A stretch of DNA of 64,000 nt from Owenia fusiformis (lineage: Eukaryota; Annelida; Polychaeta; Sabellida; Oweniidae), in contig CAIIXF020000008.1 of the NCBI GenBank assembly GCA_903813345.2, forward strand, positions 8,511,278 through 8,575,277, given 5' to 3'. Numbering within the stretch: the first letter of the stretch is position 1; each line of letters starts with the position of its first letter. Shown here in pieces: positions 50,484 through 59,479 of this stretch. The position numbers were made by a program, and so were the translations under genes. Under the pieces are notes generated by a model. The model was not told the DNA's origin and did no database searches. It saw nothing but the letters and a program-made list of their open reading frames with translations.

Positions 50484-51581
50484 TGTGGCGGGAGTTATTT
50501 AAAATGAAATGTTTTTCACCAGTATGAAATCAATATGGTCAAAATAATAAATACTGGAAAGAATGGGCCGAGCGGAAACCCCGTTAATTAAAAATAAGGC
50601 ACTGGAAAGATGATGTTGTGGCTTCGTCTTGTGTATGAAAGGATTTTGTATCGCTCTAATGGATGGAGTAATTTACTAATTGATGAGATTGAAATAACTG
50701 GACAAAAGAAATGAACTAAACTTTATAACAATAAACAATAAACTTTATTTACCTTGTAGGCTGGTAAGACATGATGATTTCTGTGAATGTAATCGAAGTA
50801 TAAATCCAATTATAAATCCAATACTAGTAAATCCAGTTACAAATGATCGTAATTATAATCCAAAGCCTTTAAAATCCAAATCTTATGTAAAACTTGATCA
50901 GATACCGAAATATTCGTATACGTATTATCACTTTCAGATACAACTTGAGACTGATCGTCCCGGAGAACGATTGTGAGAACATTAAAATAACGGAACATAA
51001 CTTTCCATATATGGAAAGGCTACCATAACAACGGGTTTAATTGCTCGCTACATTGTCAAAATATCTGTCAGATCAAAGATTTAATAAACCTACAGCGAGC
51101 TGTCAATCAAATTGTTATGTGAGAAAGTTTGTGAAATTGTCGGGCTAAATGCCGTAAGAAATATAAAACTTCACTAAAAATACATGTTTTCAAATGGCGA
51201 TATCTCAAGAAATATTACATCAATTTAAATGAAATAAAAACTGTTAAAAAGAGCAATTCAACCTTGTTTTAACAAATAAATCCCAGAATTAATGAATTTG
51301 TAGTTATCTTGCTATTTACCCAAACAAAACATGAGTAAACTGAAAATTACAATAATTCATGGCGCGTCGGCCGGTAACTCAGTAAACATGTCTATTTACA
51401 CTAGTTATTTAAAGTGATATTACACAAAAACTATAACACATTTTTGCATAAAATAAAAACTACAATATTGGCAAAAGACTGTTCTTTTTAACGATGTCAA
51501 ATGTTCCATGAAAAATATGAGAAATAAGCATGAAATTAATTAATGAAAATAAATAAATATAAAAATTGTGCTCCCGTCACA
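50484..51581 (-). repeat. 3' LTR of the retrotransposon
   Basis: 1,098 bp. The plus strand starts TGTGGCGGGAG and ends CTCCCGTCACA, so the LTR has TG...CA ends within an 11-bp imperfect inverted repeat. A minus-strand AATAAA (50744-50749) is a candidate poly(A) signal. Confidence 0.95.
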
Positions 51582-51590
51582 CATCCCCCA
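51582..51590 (-). other. Candidate polypurine tract
   Basis: Directly before the 3' LTR the minus strand reads TGGGGGATG. It is short but in the right place to prime plus-strand synthesis. Confidence 0.5.
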
Positions 51591-52694
51591 GCTTAAGAAA
51601 TATGTATGTCCTCATACATGCATGGTTACACAAAGAGGAGCAGGCGGAAAACAATTTTTATCAATTTGCAAAAATGAGTAACTCTTAACTCAGCTATACA
51701 AGTTTTCCTCAAGAGCAAAAATATCTTAAGTTTTACAAATGAGCAAAGAGCAGATTATCCTTTACTTTAATCTCAATATAACTATTTCAGAAGTTTTCCA
51801 AAATTTACTCAAGTTAAGCTACGATGAGTAGATAAGACAAAAAGGAGAAACTCTGAAAATGTTATGTTACAAGGTAGTTGCTCATTGAGCTGAGCCCACC
51901 TTATACTCTGGAGAACACAAAGATTTTACCAAAACTGTTCTCCTTAAACAAATACAAATATTTACTGAAGCCATCATGGCTTACACTCTTACATAGAATA
52001 CTATTAACTAAAATGAGCCCAAGAGGAGAATAATTTTCTCACATTTTATCATTTTTCATGAACACATTATGAGGAAAATATTTTCTCCAAAATGAGCAGA
52101 TAAAAACACATTACTCTAAGTGTGAAAACTTCTCAACAAAACTTAAGTTATATGAGGCACATGTAAATGTTACTCTTCAGTTCCATGAACAGAGTTATCT
52201 TTCATTACAACAATGGAACATTAATTATCTTTCTTACTCATTGAGTATGCTCCAAACTAAAATAACTCCAAAATATAAATGAGGAAAATGTTTTGTTTCA
52301 TTTTCCTCTTAAACTACTCCAAATATAAATTAATGAGGAAAATGAGGAGCAAGTAAGTTTCATATAAAAATGTTTCAATGAAAATTCTCCTCATCATATA
52401 TACTTGTGAGTATTCTCCAAAACTCTCCAGAACAACTTACTTTAAGAAGATAAATATAAAATGGCAAACGATCATCACTCAATAACTGCTCAAATGTTCT
52501 CTTTTAAACTTCCTCATATTTAAAATGTATTCTCATTAGAGAAAAAGTTTATGAAAAAGTTCTCACAAGCAGGATAAAAGAGTGACAAATCATAAAGTAC
52601 TCCAAAATACAGTATAAATGTTCAAATTATGTCAACAAAATGAGAAATCTACTTTTTCTCATGAGAATACATCAAAAACACCAAATGTTTATCA
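51591..52694 (-). other. Retrotransposon 3' noncoding region
   Basis: About 1.1 kb with no ORF, where a complete element would encode Pol. It is rich in GAGGA, TGAGC and CTCAT/CTCC words, a bias shared with the Gag ORF. No RT, RNase H or integrase motif was found in any frame given. Confidence 0.6.
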
Positions 52695-55600
52695 TTACGC
52701 CAACTTAATCTTCTGCAGTTGCTCCTTCACTTCCGGTTGACTGGCGGTAATATAAAGTCTCTGGACCAGTTCATACATATTATCCATATTGTTCTCACCT
52801 AACTCCTTCTCTGGAGCAGATACATCCTCATATATGTCATTGTTTATATCCTTGTCATGGTTTGATGTTTTTCCCAATGGGACTTTATGGTCTTTTTTAG
52901 ATACAGTGTCATTGTCACTATCAGAATCATACACAACATTAGATCTCTTGTTCTCTCTTTTCGATTTTACTGAGTCTATCTGCTCTTCACTAGTGTCTTT
53001 AGCATGTTTCTTTTTGGGTTTCTTCGTTTCCTTCCTTTTGGGAGCATCTGACAAATGTGAAGTTTGGAAATGACGTGTCAGATTATATTTGGTTGAGAAT
53101 GTTTTATGACATATATGGCATTTATGACACTTACGCTCAATATCAGAGCTACTGGCATGTATATCAATAATATCAGGTAAGCCTTCATCAGACTCTCGAT
53201 CCACCTTCTTATGAGCTGAAGATGTGGAAGAGAGTATCTCATGCCTTGTCACAGGCTGTGAAGTGTTAGACCTCCCACTAATCGAGTCAAGTTCATCAGT
53301 CACAATCTCTGGCGCTGATGTGGAAGTGGCATTTTGTTGGAGTACCGTCCAGTAGGGGTTCATCATAGGCATGGAAGACATCGGGGGTACAGCCCAATAT
53401 GGGGAAAGGTTGGGGGAGAATTGCGAGTAATCAGGCCCTCTTTTCCTTGCAAAATCAAACCGACGCTTCTGTCTATGACCCCTGGAAATAAAACATGGCA
53501 ATTCAGTTGCTGATGAGGAGGATGAACTTGGAGCATCCACATCATCTTGAACACCACAAATAAAATCCTCAAAATGTTTAGGTGTTCTTTTAATTCGTTT
53601 TGACTTTCTTGAGTCAACTTTTTTCATGCTCCTTTCACACTCTGGAGGAGTGTCCTCTACCTTAGGAGGAGGAGGAGGATTTTTCACTTTAGGGAGCATT
53701 GAGGATTGCAATTGTATATCATTTGTTACCAGCTCTGATAACTGTGGCTCATTAGGCTCATTCTGATTATTTTCAGACACTGGTTTTTGCACATGCGATT
53801 CTAACCTCAATAACCTCACAATAGCCTCTCTTTTCTCAAAGGAGGAGGTTAAGGAGGAGGAACTCCTGTTTTCATTTATATTTTGCTCTGTGCTCATGCT
53901 CTCACTCTCGTCTTCAAAAGAGGAGGCAACCATCATTTTTCGTGAATGGTATTTTATATAGTCATTAATATCCATAGACTCATCCGACTCGTCACTCTCC
54001 TCTACCATTGGGATATCTACCTCCCTCTTGTTGTAGAGAACATCAGAGTTGTGCAAGGATTTTCTGTCCTCACCTACCACACAAACTCGGGGTGTAACTT
54101 TATTCAGTACATCTCCATGGCAATCAGAGGATGGCTTGATTGCCAATTTTCGAGCGGGGTAGTTTATATTAAATCCCTGCTTAGACATACAGTCTGAACC
54201 AAGTATGGCTGTGGCTCTTAAGCTAGCCACTATAACAGGCGCATTAAACACTGTGCCATCAATATCAATGGAGCAATCAATTTCTCCATGGACACGAAGT
54301 GAGGAGCCATCAGCCTGTCTAAATGCGCATTTTGACTTGCACAGACTTGGTCTATTTTTCATTGGTATATTTAGGTACTCATCAATATCTATCATAGTTC
54401 TGACAGCACCCGTATCAACTAAAAACTCCACTGGGTGACCACACACCTCAGCTTTTGCGACTATGCGCTTTATTTCATTAGGAGTTTCTGACTCTACAAA
54501 GCTAATAGGAGCAATTCCAGAGGAGTTCGTTTTCTTTCCTCGATTGTCCTCTCGAAAATGGCATTCAAAATTAAAGTGCCCTTTCTTTCCACAATGGAAA
54601 CAGGTCACTTCAGCTCTGGGTTTTCTCGTTGGCATTTTCTTTAAAAATTCAGCCAACATTTTCTCCTGAGCTGCCAATAATTTAGTCATCATTTGCTCTA
54701 ACTTATCAGTCTCATCTAGAGCATTTATTTCAGCTGAATCATCAGATTCGAGCCTTTCATCAATTGCAGATATTTTATCTGTCTGGAGCCTAGGTTTTTG
54801 ACCCTTCCTGATTCTCTCTGTCTCGAGATACGACTCTTGTTTTAGAGCAATTACAACTGCTCTATCTAGAGTCTCTGGCTCCCCTAAATTAATTGCGTCT
54901 CGGATTTGATCATCCAGTAAGGCATGCTGGAACCGAGCGCGAGCCAACCTATCTTGGGCCTCTCGTGTCATTTCAGGGTAGGCTAAGGCTGTAAGCCTTC
55001 TTATATCTTGTGCCAGTTTTTGCATAGGCTCACGAGGTCTTTGTTGGCGATTATTAAGTTGAGCCTCGTACAATTTTGCTTTACCCTCAGGGCCAAATCG
55101 TTTACTCAATGCATTAACCAAATCTTGATAGGTGTACTCTAATTCAACCTCATTCAAGATTTGTTGAGCTTGGCCACGTAAGCTAGAAGCTAGAAAATCT
55201 CGTTTTTCAATATCACTCCATCTATTGGAGGAGGAGCACACTTCAAAGTGTCTCACATAATCTAGCCATGGGGATGTACCCTCATATTTATCAGGTCTGA
55301 TTTTCACAGCCTTATCATTATTTTGCCTGGATGATACAGATTTTACCACATCTGAGAGTGTTTGAGTAACATCTCTAAATGCGTTCATCATATAAGAGGA
55401 GCCATAGGCCTCTCTTTGAGAGTTATATGAGGTAAATTCATCATTATCTTGCTCATGTTTCTTTTTACGCTCATTCATAAAAGAAGAGCTTCTCTTTTCT
55501 CCTTGAGCATTTTGGAGAGAATGAGTTAAATCATGAACATTTTCAAAATATCTACTGGAGCGCTCATCTTGCTCATAATGTTGCTCATTGCAATGCTCAT

Positions 55601-56624
55601 TTTTCATATTAAGAGGAGGAGTGTACTCCTCATGAGCAGCACCTCGGCTTGCTCCAGAGACTGAGCTACTCTGTGTTCCACTCCCACACACTCCACTTCG
55701 CTCAGAAGTTGGTGTATTAGGAGGAGCAAACATAACATTCCTCTCTACTGGCCGAGAGTACACAGTTGCAGGTACTTTCTGCTCAGGAGCATGCAATTCA
55801 TTTTGTCTGAGAGAATGAGGCTGATAAAATGCGCTCTGTCTCTTAAGAGTGTAAAGACGAGAAGGAGGAGGAGGAGGAGGAGAAATTTCTTTCCTCTTAA
55901 AATCTCTTGATTGCTCCTCATGAGTCCTCTCATTATCATACATGTGTGATAACTTCACTTCATCATGTAAAATTTTCTCTTCCATAACAGTCTTACTATT
56001 TATCAGTTTGAGCAATTCAGATTTCTGTTTGGAGAGACTTTCATTCATTTGCTCTTGTAGGGCCATATTTTGATTTTGGCTCATTTCTATTACTGGAGCC
56101 ATTGCCTCAGCAACTGCTGAATTAACACCTGTTTTCAGAACAGGGACCAGTGCTTGAGCTACTGCCATGGAAACATTTTTCTCAATGGCACTCATATCCA
56201 TTTTGCTATCAATTTTATCAAATTTATGGTTGATGAGCTCAATATTGCTCCACAAATAGCCAATTTGTTCACTCATTGATTTAGCATTTTCAGCATCTGA
56301 GGAACGCATCACTGTGGATGTTCGAGGAGCAGGCTTTACTCCCTCATTTGTGAGCTCATTTACGGGGCTGAACAATGAATCATTCTCCCGTGACCAATAG
56401 CCTGTACTTTTTGGCACTCTGACAGATTCAAAATTTTTCAAAATAGCACCAGGCCCTTGAGCAAGGCGCATTTCATTCTGCCACACAACAGTGTTATCTG
56501 AGGCCAAGGGATTATCTATTTCTTTATTATCCCCTTTTATAAAAACAGTATTATCTGGGCTCGTGCGAGCGCTGTCCGAACATTGTGTTAAATCCATCTG
56601 ATCAGAATCTCGGTCAGATGCCAT
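52695..56624 (-). CDS. Retrotransposon Gag-protease polyprotein with C-terminal C2H2 finger
   Basis: A 1,309-residue ORF, unbroken. The N-terminal third is hydrophilic, with a probable coiled coil (about 115-215, rich in A/E/Q/L/M/S). A Ty3/gypsy-type Gag core lies at about 438-610 (RPDKYEGTSPWLDYVRHFEV, LRGQAQQIL, RRLTALAYPEMTREAQDRLA). A CCHC knuckle follows at C675-FHC-GKKG-H683-FNFE-C688, for RNA binding. A retropepsin-like protease comes next, with FLVDTGA (Asp737) and LRATAILGSDCM downstream. The last third is acidic and Ser-rich, has a basic segment RKSKRIKRTPKHFEDF near 1001-1016, and one canonical C2H2 finger (C1169-x2-C1172-x12-H1185-x4-H1190). Gag would package element RNA; the finger may bind nucleic acid. 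The ORF ends before any reverse transcriptase. The start is the first ATG after the 1.25-kb leader. Confidence 0.9.
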   Translation of the reverse strand: MASDRDSDQMDLTQCSDSARTSPDNTVFIKGDNKEIDNPLASDNTVVWQNEMRLAQGPGAILKNFESVRVPKSTGYWSRENDSLFSPVNELTNEGVKPAPRTSTVMRSSDAENAKSMSEQIGYLWSNIELINHKFDKIDSKMDMSAIEKNVSMAVAQALVPVLKTGVNSAVAEAMAPVIEMSQNQNMALQEQMNESLSKQKSELLKLINSKTVMEEKILHDEVKLSHMYDNERTHEEQSRDFKRKEISPPPPPPSRLYTLKRQSAFYQPHSLRQNELHAPEQKVPATVYSRPVERNVMFAPPNTPTSERSGVCGSGTQSSSVSGASRGAAHEEYTPPLNMKNEHCNEQHYEQDERSSRYFENVHDLTHSLQNAQGEKRSSSFMNERKKKHEQDNDEFTSYNSQREAYGSSYMMNAFRDVTQTLSDVVKSVSSRQNNDKAVKIRPDKYEGTSPWLDYVRHFEVCSSSNRWSDIEKRDFLASSLRGQAQQILNEVELEYTYQDLVNALSKRFGPEGKAKLYEAQLNNRQQRPREPMQKLAQDIRRLTALAYPEMTREAQDRLARARFQHALLDDQIRDAINLGEPETLDRAVVIALKQESYLETERIRKGQKPRLQTDKISAIDERLESDDSAEINALDETDKLEQMMTKLLAAQEKMLAEFLKKMPTRKPRAEVTCFHCGKKGHFNFECHFREDNRGKKTNSSGIAPISFVESETPNEIKRIVAKAEVCGHPVEFLVDTGAVRTMIDIDEYLNIPMKNRPSLCKSKCAFRQADGSSLRVHGEIDCSIDIDGTVFNAPVIVASLRATAILGSDCMSKQGFNINYPARKLAIKPSSDCHGDVLNKVTPRVCVVGEDRKSLHNSDVLYNKREVDIPMVEESDESDESMDINDYIKYHSRKMMVASSFEDESESMSTEQNINENRSSSSLTSSFEKREAIVRLLRLESHVQKPVSENNQNEPNEPQLSELVTNDIQLQSSMLPKVKNPPPPPKVEDTPPECERSMKKVDSRKSKRIKRTPKHFEDFICGVQDDVDAPSSSSSSATELPCFISRGHRQKRRFDFARKRGPDYSQFSPNLSPYWAVPPMSSMPMMNPYWTVLQQNATSTSAPEIVTDELDSISGRSNTSQPVTRHEILSSTSSAHKKVDRESDEGLPDIIDIHASSSDIERKCHKCHICHKTFSTKYNLTRHFQTSHLSDAPKRKETKKPKKKHAKDTSEEQIDSVKSKRENKRSNVVYDSDSDNDTVSKKDHKVPLGKTSNHDKDINNDIYEDVSAPEKELGENNMDNMYELVQRLYITASQPEVKEQLQKIKLA

Positions 56625-56923
56625 ATTAATGAGTAATGATTCTATTCTGTGTTTATGATTCTATCATGAATGAGCAAACTCTCAAAAATTGCAAACAAAA
56701 ATTCAAGATCACCATAAGAGCGGAGGAAGGAATGCACAATTGAATGTACACCCTTTCAGTGGAGACTCCATGAACACATCATTACATTGTCCCCTCCCTG
56801 TTCAGTGTTCACTTCACAGACAACTCAACACATTGACTACTCTATAGTGATCAAAAATTTTCATCAATTTCAATTTCATTGAGAGGAAACTCTATCAAGA
56901 TAAAATATATGTCCTTCTCAGAG
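56625..56923 (-). other. Retrotransposon leader, 3' part
   Basis: About 300 bases between the Gag start codon and the hairpin array. No feature seen. Confidence 0.6.
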
Positions 56924-57393
56924 GCTCCGCGCAGGAGTAAACCTGGGCAATTCACAGAAATAGTTGTACCCACAATATTTTCAAAAATGTCTCATAAAGA
57001 GCTCCGCGCAGGAATTAACCTGGGCAATATTGTAATAACACAATGTGGTATGCAAATCAATAAATGTCCCTTTAGGGCTCCGCGCAGGATTGCTCCTGGG
57101 CAAATATTATCAATGAGTATTGCTCCGAACGGTAAATAAATTTTCCAGTCCGAGCTTCGCGCAGGATTGCTCCTGGGCTAAAATATACAATATTGGGTTC
57201 AGAAATTACTCAACTAAACGTCTCACAGAGGAGCTCCGCGCAGGTGTTACCCTGGGCTAATAATACAAGGTTGAGTTTTAATAATTACCCAATATAATGT
57301 CTCTCAAAGGAGCTCCGCGCAGAAAATAAATTCTGGGCAAATAAAATAAAAATGTCCCTTTAAGGGCTACGCGCAGAATATAAAATTCTGGGC
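56924..57393 (-). repeat. Seven-copy tandem stem-loop array in the retrotransposon leader
   Basis: GC-rich hairpins at 56924-56948, 57001-57025, 57077-57101, 57154-57178, 57233-57257, 57312-57338 and 57366-57393. Starts are 76-79 bp apart, except the last (54). On the plus strand each reads GCTCCGCGCAG...CTGGGC: GCGCAG pairs with CTGGGC, with one constant G.G mismatch (C.C in the transcript). Five copies continue the stem with G-C pairs (CAGG/CCTG). The last two replace them with A-T pairs (CAGAA/TTCTG). Loops vary in sequence and length. Between hairpins the spacers are AT-rich and more variable. The paired changes argue for selection on RNA structure; packaging, dimerisation or translation control are possible roles. 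Confidence 0.88.
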
Positions 57394-57856
57394 ACCTACA
57401 AACAAAATACAATATTACAATATACAGGACAATTACGGGCGCCTGCAACCAATACAATATTGCAATATATCACAACTCTCAAAGAACTAGTTTCTCAAAT
57501 ACAGATTTACGACCACCGAATTAACATGGACCCTTTATTACTGCATTCTGTAGAAAACCAATTGCTAAGGAGTATTATCATATAAATGCACTCAAGTTTG
57601 AACAATGTAGATCCGATTTGGGTCGACTTACACTACTAAAGTTCACTTGGGCACTGTTAATAAAACACTTTGTTGAAATGACATCAGTGAGGAAAAATCC
57701 CCCCGAATTATAAATGGTGAGTCCCACGTTTGCACTGTAAAGTTACCGTGAATTTATCTCAAGTTTTGCGAGAAAGATACAAGCCTTTAACACCACAAGA
57801 AAATGCAAAATATTATCTCACAATAGAAACAACAATATAACATTCAATATCTTGCA
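57394..57856 (-). other. Retrotransposon leader, 5' part
   Basis: About 460 bases between the hairpin array and the primer-binding site. It holds one further weakly similar word (ACGGGCGCCTGCAACC, about 57434-57449) but no clear hairpin of the family. Confidence 0.6.
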
Positions 57857-57878
57857 AATCCCAACGCTAAGCCAACAG
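57857..57878 (-). other. Candidate primer-binding site
   Basis: Four bases inside the 5' LTR the minus strand reads TGGCTTAGCGTTGGGATTTG. Its complement ends in ...CCCAACGCTAAGCCA, which has the CCA and T-stem look of a tRNA 3' end. I cannot name the tRNA, and the spacing to a T-loop is one base short of ideal. Confidence 0.5.
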
Positions 57879-58976
57879 TGTGGCGGGAGTTATTTAAAAT
57901 GAAATGTTTTTCACCAGTATGAAATCAATATGGTCAAAATAATAAATACTGGAAAGAATGGGCCGAGCGGAAACCCCGTTAATTAAAAATAAGGCACTGG
58001 AAAGATGATGTTGTGGCTTCGTCTTGTGTATGAAAGGATTTTGTATCGCTCTAATGGATGGAGTAATTTACTAATTGATGAGATTGAAATAACTGGACAA
58101 AAGAAATGAACTAAACTTTATAACAATAAACAATAAACTTTATTTACCTTGTAGGCTGGTAAGACATGATGATTTCTGTGAATGTAATCGAAGTATAAAT
58201 CCAATTATAAATCCAATACTAGTAAATCCAGTTACAAATGATCGTAATTATAATCCAAAGCCTTTAAAATCCAAATCTTATGTAAAACTTGATCAGATAC
58301 CGAAATATTCGTATACGTATTATCACTTTCAGATACAACTTGAGACTGATCGTCCCGGAGAACGATTGTGAGAACATTAAAATAACGGAACATAACTTTC
58401 CATATATGGAAAGGCTACCATAACAACGGGTTTAATTGCTCGCTACATTGTCAAAATATCTGTCAGATCAAAGATTTAATAAACCTACAGCGAGCTGTCA
58501 ATCAAATTGTTATGTGAGAAAGTTTGTGAAATTGTCGGGCTAAATGCCGTAAGAAATATAAAACTTCACTAAAAATACATGTTTTCAAATGGCGATATCT
58601 CAAGAAATATTACATCAATTTAAATGAAATAAAAACTGTTAAAAAGAGCAATTCAACCTTGTTTTAACAAATAAATCCCAGAATTAATGAATTTGTAGTT
58701 ATCTTGCTATTTACCCAAACAAAACATGAGTAAACTGAAAATTACAATAATTCATGGCGCGTCGGCCGGTAACTCAGTAAACATGTCTATTTACACTAGT
58801 TATTTAAAGTGATATTACACAAAAACTATAACACATTTTTGCATAAAATAAAAACTACAATATTGGCAAAAGACTGTTCTTTTTAACGATGTCAAATGTT
58901 CCATGAAAAATATGAGAAATAAGCATGAAATTAATTAATGAAAATAAATAAATATAAAAATTGTGCTCCCGTCACA
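57879..58976 (-). repeat. 5' LTR of the retrotransposon
   Basis: Same length (1,098 bp) and, by eye, the same sequence as the copy at 50484. It supplies the element's promoter; the transcript runs leftwards. It ends 503 bp before the ZFYVE26 start codon. Confidence 0.95.
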
Positions 58977-59149
58977 ATATTTTGCCCAAATGATTCTAAT
59001 TTTGAAGTTAGTTGTTATTACTCAAATTCTTGGTCCCACATTCACTTGAGTAAATAAGAACTCCTGCTATAATGGCAGTTGGCAAATATCTATGGTGCTT
59101 GATCCATGAACTTCAGCTTTGGAAACCATGATTTTAATTAACATAAAGC

Positions 59150-59222
59150 ATGATAATAAACCATGACATCTCATATCTTCTCAGCCATATGCTTTCTAAG
59201 AAACAGAAAGATCCAATGAGTT
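59150..59222. repeat. Dispersed repeat, copy 2 (inverted)
   Basis: Reverse-strand match to 21963-22040: ATAAACCATGACATCTCAT, then CTTCTCAG and GAAACAGAAAGAT. It lies upstream of ZFYVE26. Confidence 0.5.
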
Positions 59223-59339
59223 ATAAGTATCACCATTCAAAATGGGATGAATTCACATTGAGTTGATTGACTTATGTTCAGGAACTCCTGTATATGTTTA
59301 CCATGGTATTAGTTTTAAATATTGCCTCAAGGTGGCGCT

Positions 59340-59479
59340 TTATCGATCATGTGACAGCAAAGATGGTGGCAATATTTTGGAAAAAGTTTTTTTTATTTTA
59401 CAAACTAAAATGTCGGATTTTGACATTATAAACTGAGAATTATGCTGTCGATTTATGTGATTTAGATCGATAAACCAGC
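59340..59479 (+). promoter_or_regulatory. ZFYVE26: ZFYVE26 promoter / 5' UTR
   Basis: Before the start codon are TCATGTGAC (about 59347-59355, E-box-like) and AAGATGGTGGC (about 59360-59370, a YY1-type start-site motif). The transcription start was not determined. Confidence 0.45.

Larger units (their letters stand above)
50484..58976 (-). mobile_element. Complete non-autonomous LTR retrotransposon (Gag-Pro-C2H2, no Pol)
   Basis: Two 1,098-bp LTRs, identical as far as I could compare by eye, enclose 6.3 kb. The 4-bp direct repeat ATAT flanks the element (50480-50483 and 58977-58980). The only long ORF runs on the minus strand, so the right-hand LTR is the 5' LTR. In that direction the order is 5' LTR, candidate primer-binding site, a 1.25-kb leader with a hairpin array, the 1,309-residue Gag-Pro-zinc-finger ORF, 1.1 kb without a gene, a short purine tract, and the 3' LTR. 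The Gag and protease resemble Ty3/gypsy elements. Neither strand shows reverse transcriptase, RNase H or integrase, so mobility would need enzymes from another element. The intact ORF and matching LTRs point to a recent insertion. Confidence 0.93.

Noticed and set aside
52789-55939. Several ORFs of 60-95 codons, mostly antisense, over the Gag region
   Set aside because: They are shadows of the 1,309-residue ORF without family resemblance.
56879-57139. 86-codon plus-strand ORF in the retrotransposon leader
   Set aside because: It reads through the stem-loop repeats antisense to the element; the repeated Arg-Pro-Gly residues come from the repeat.
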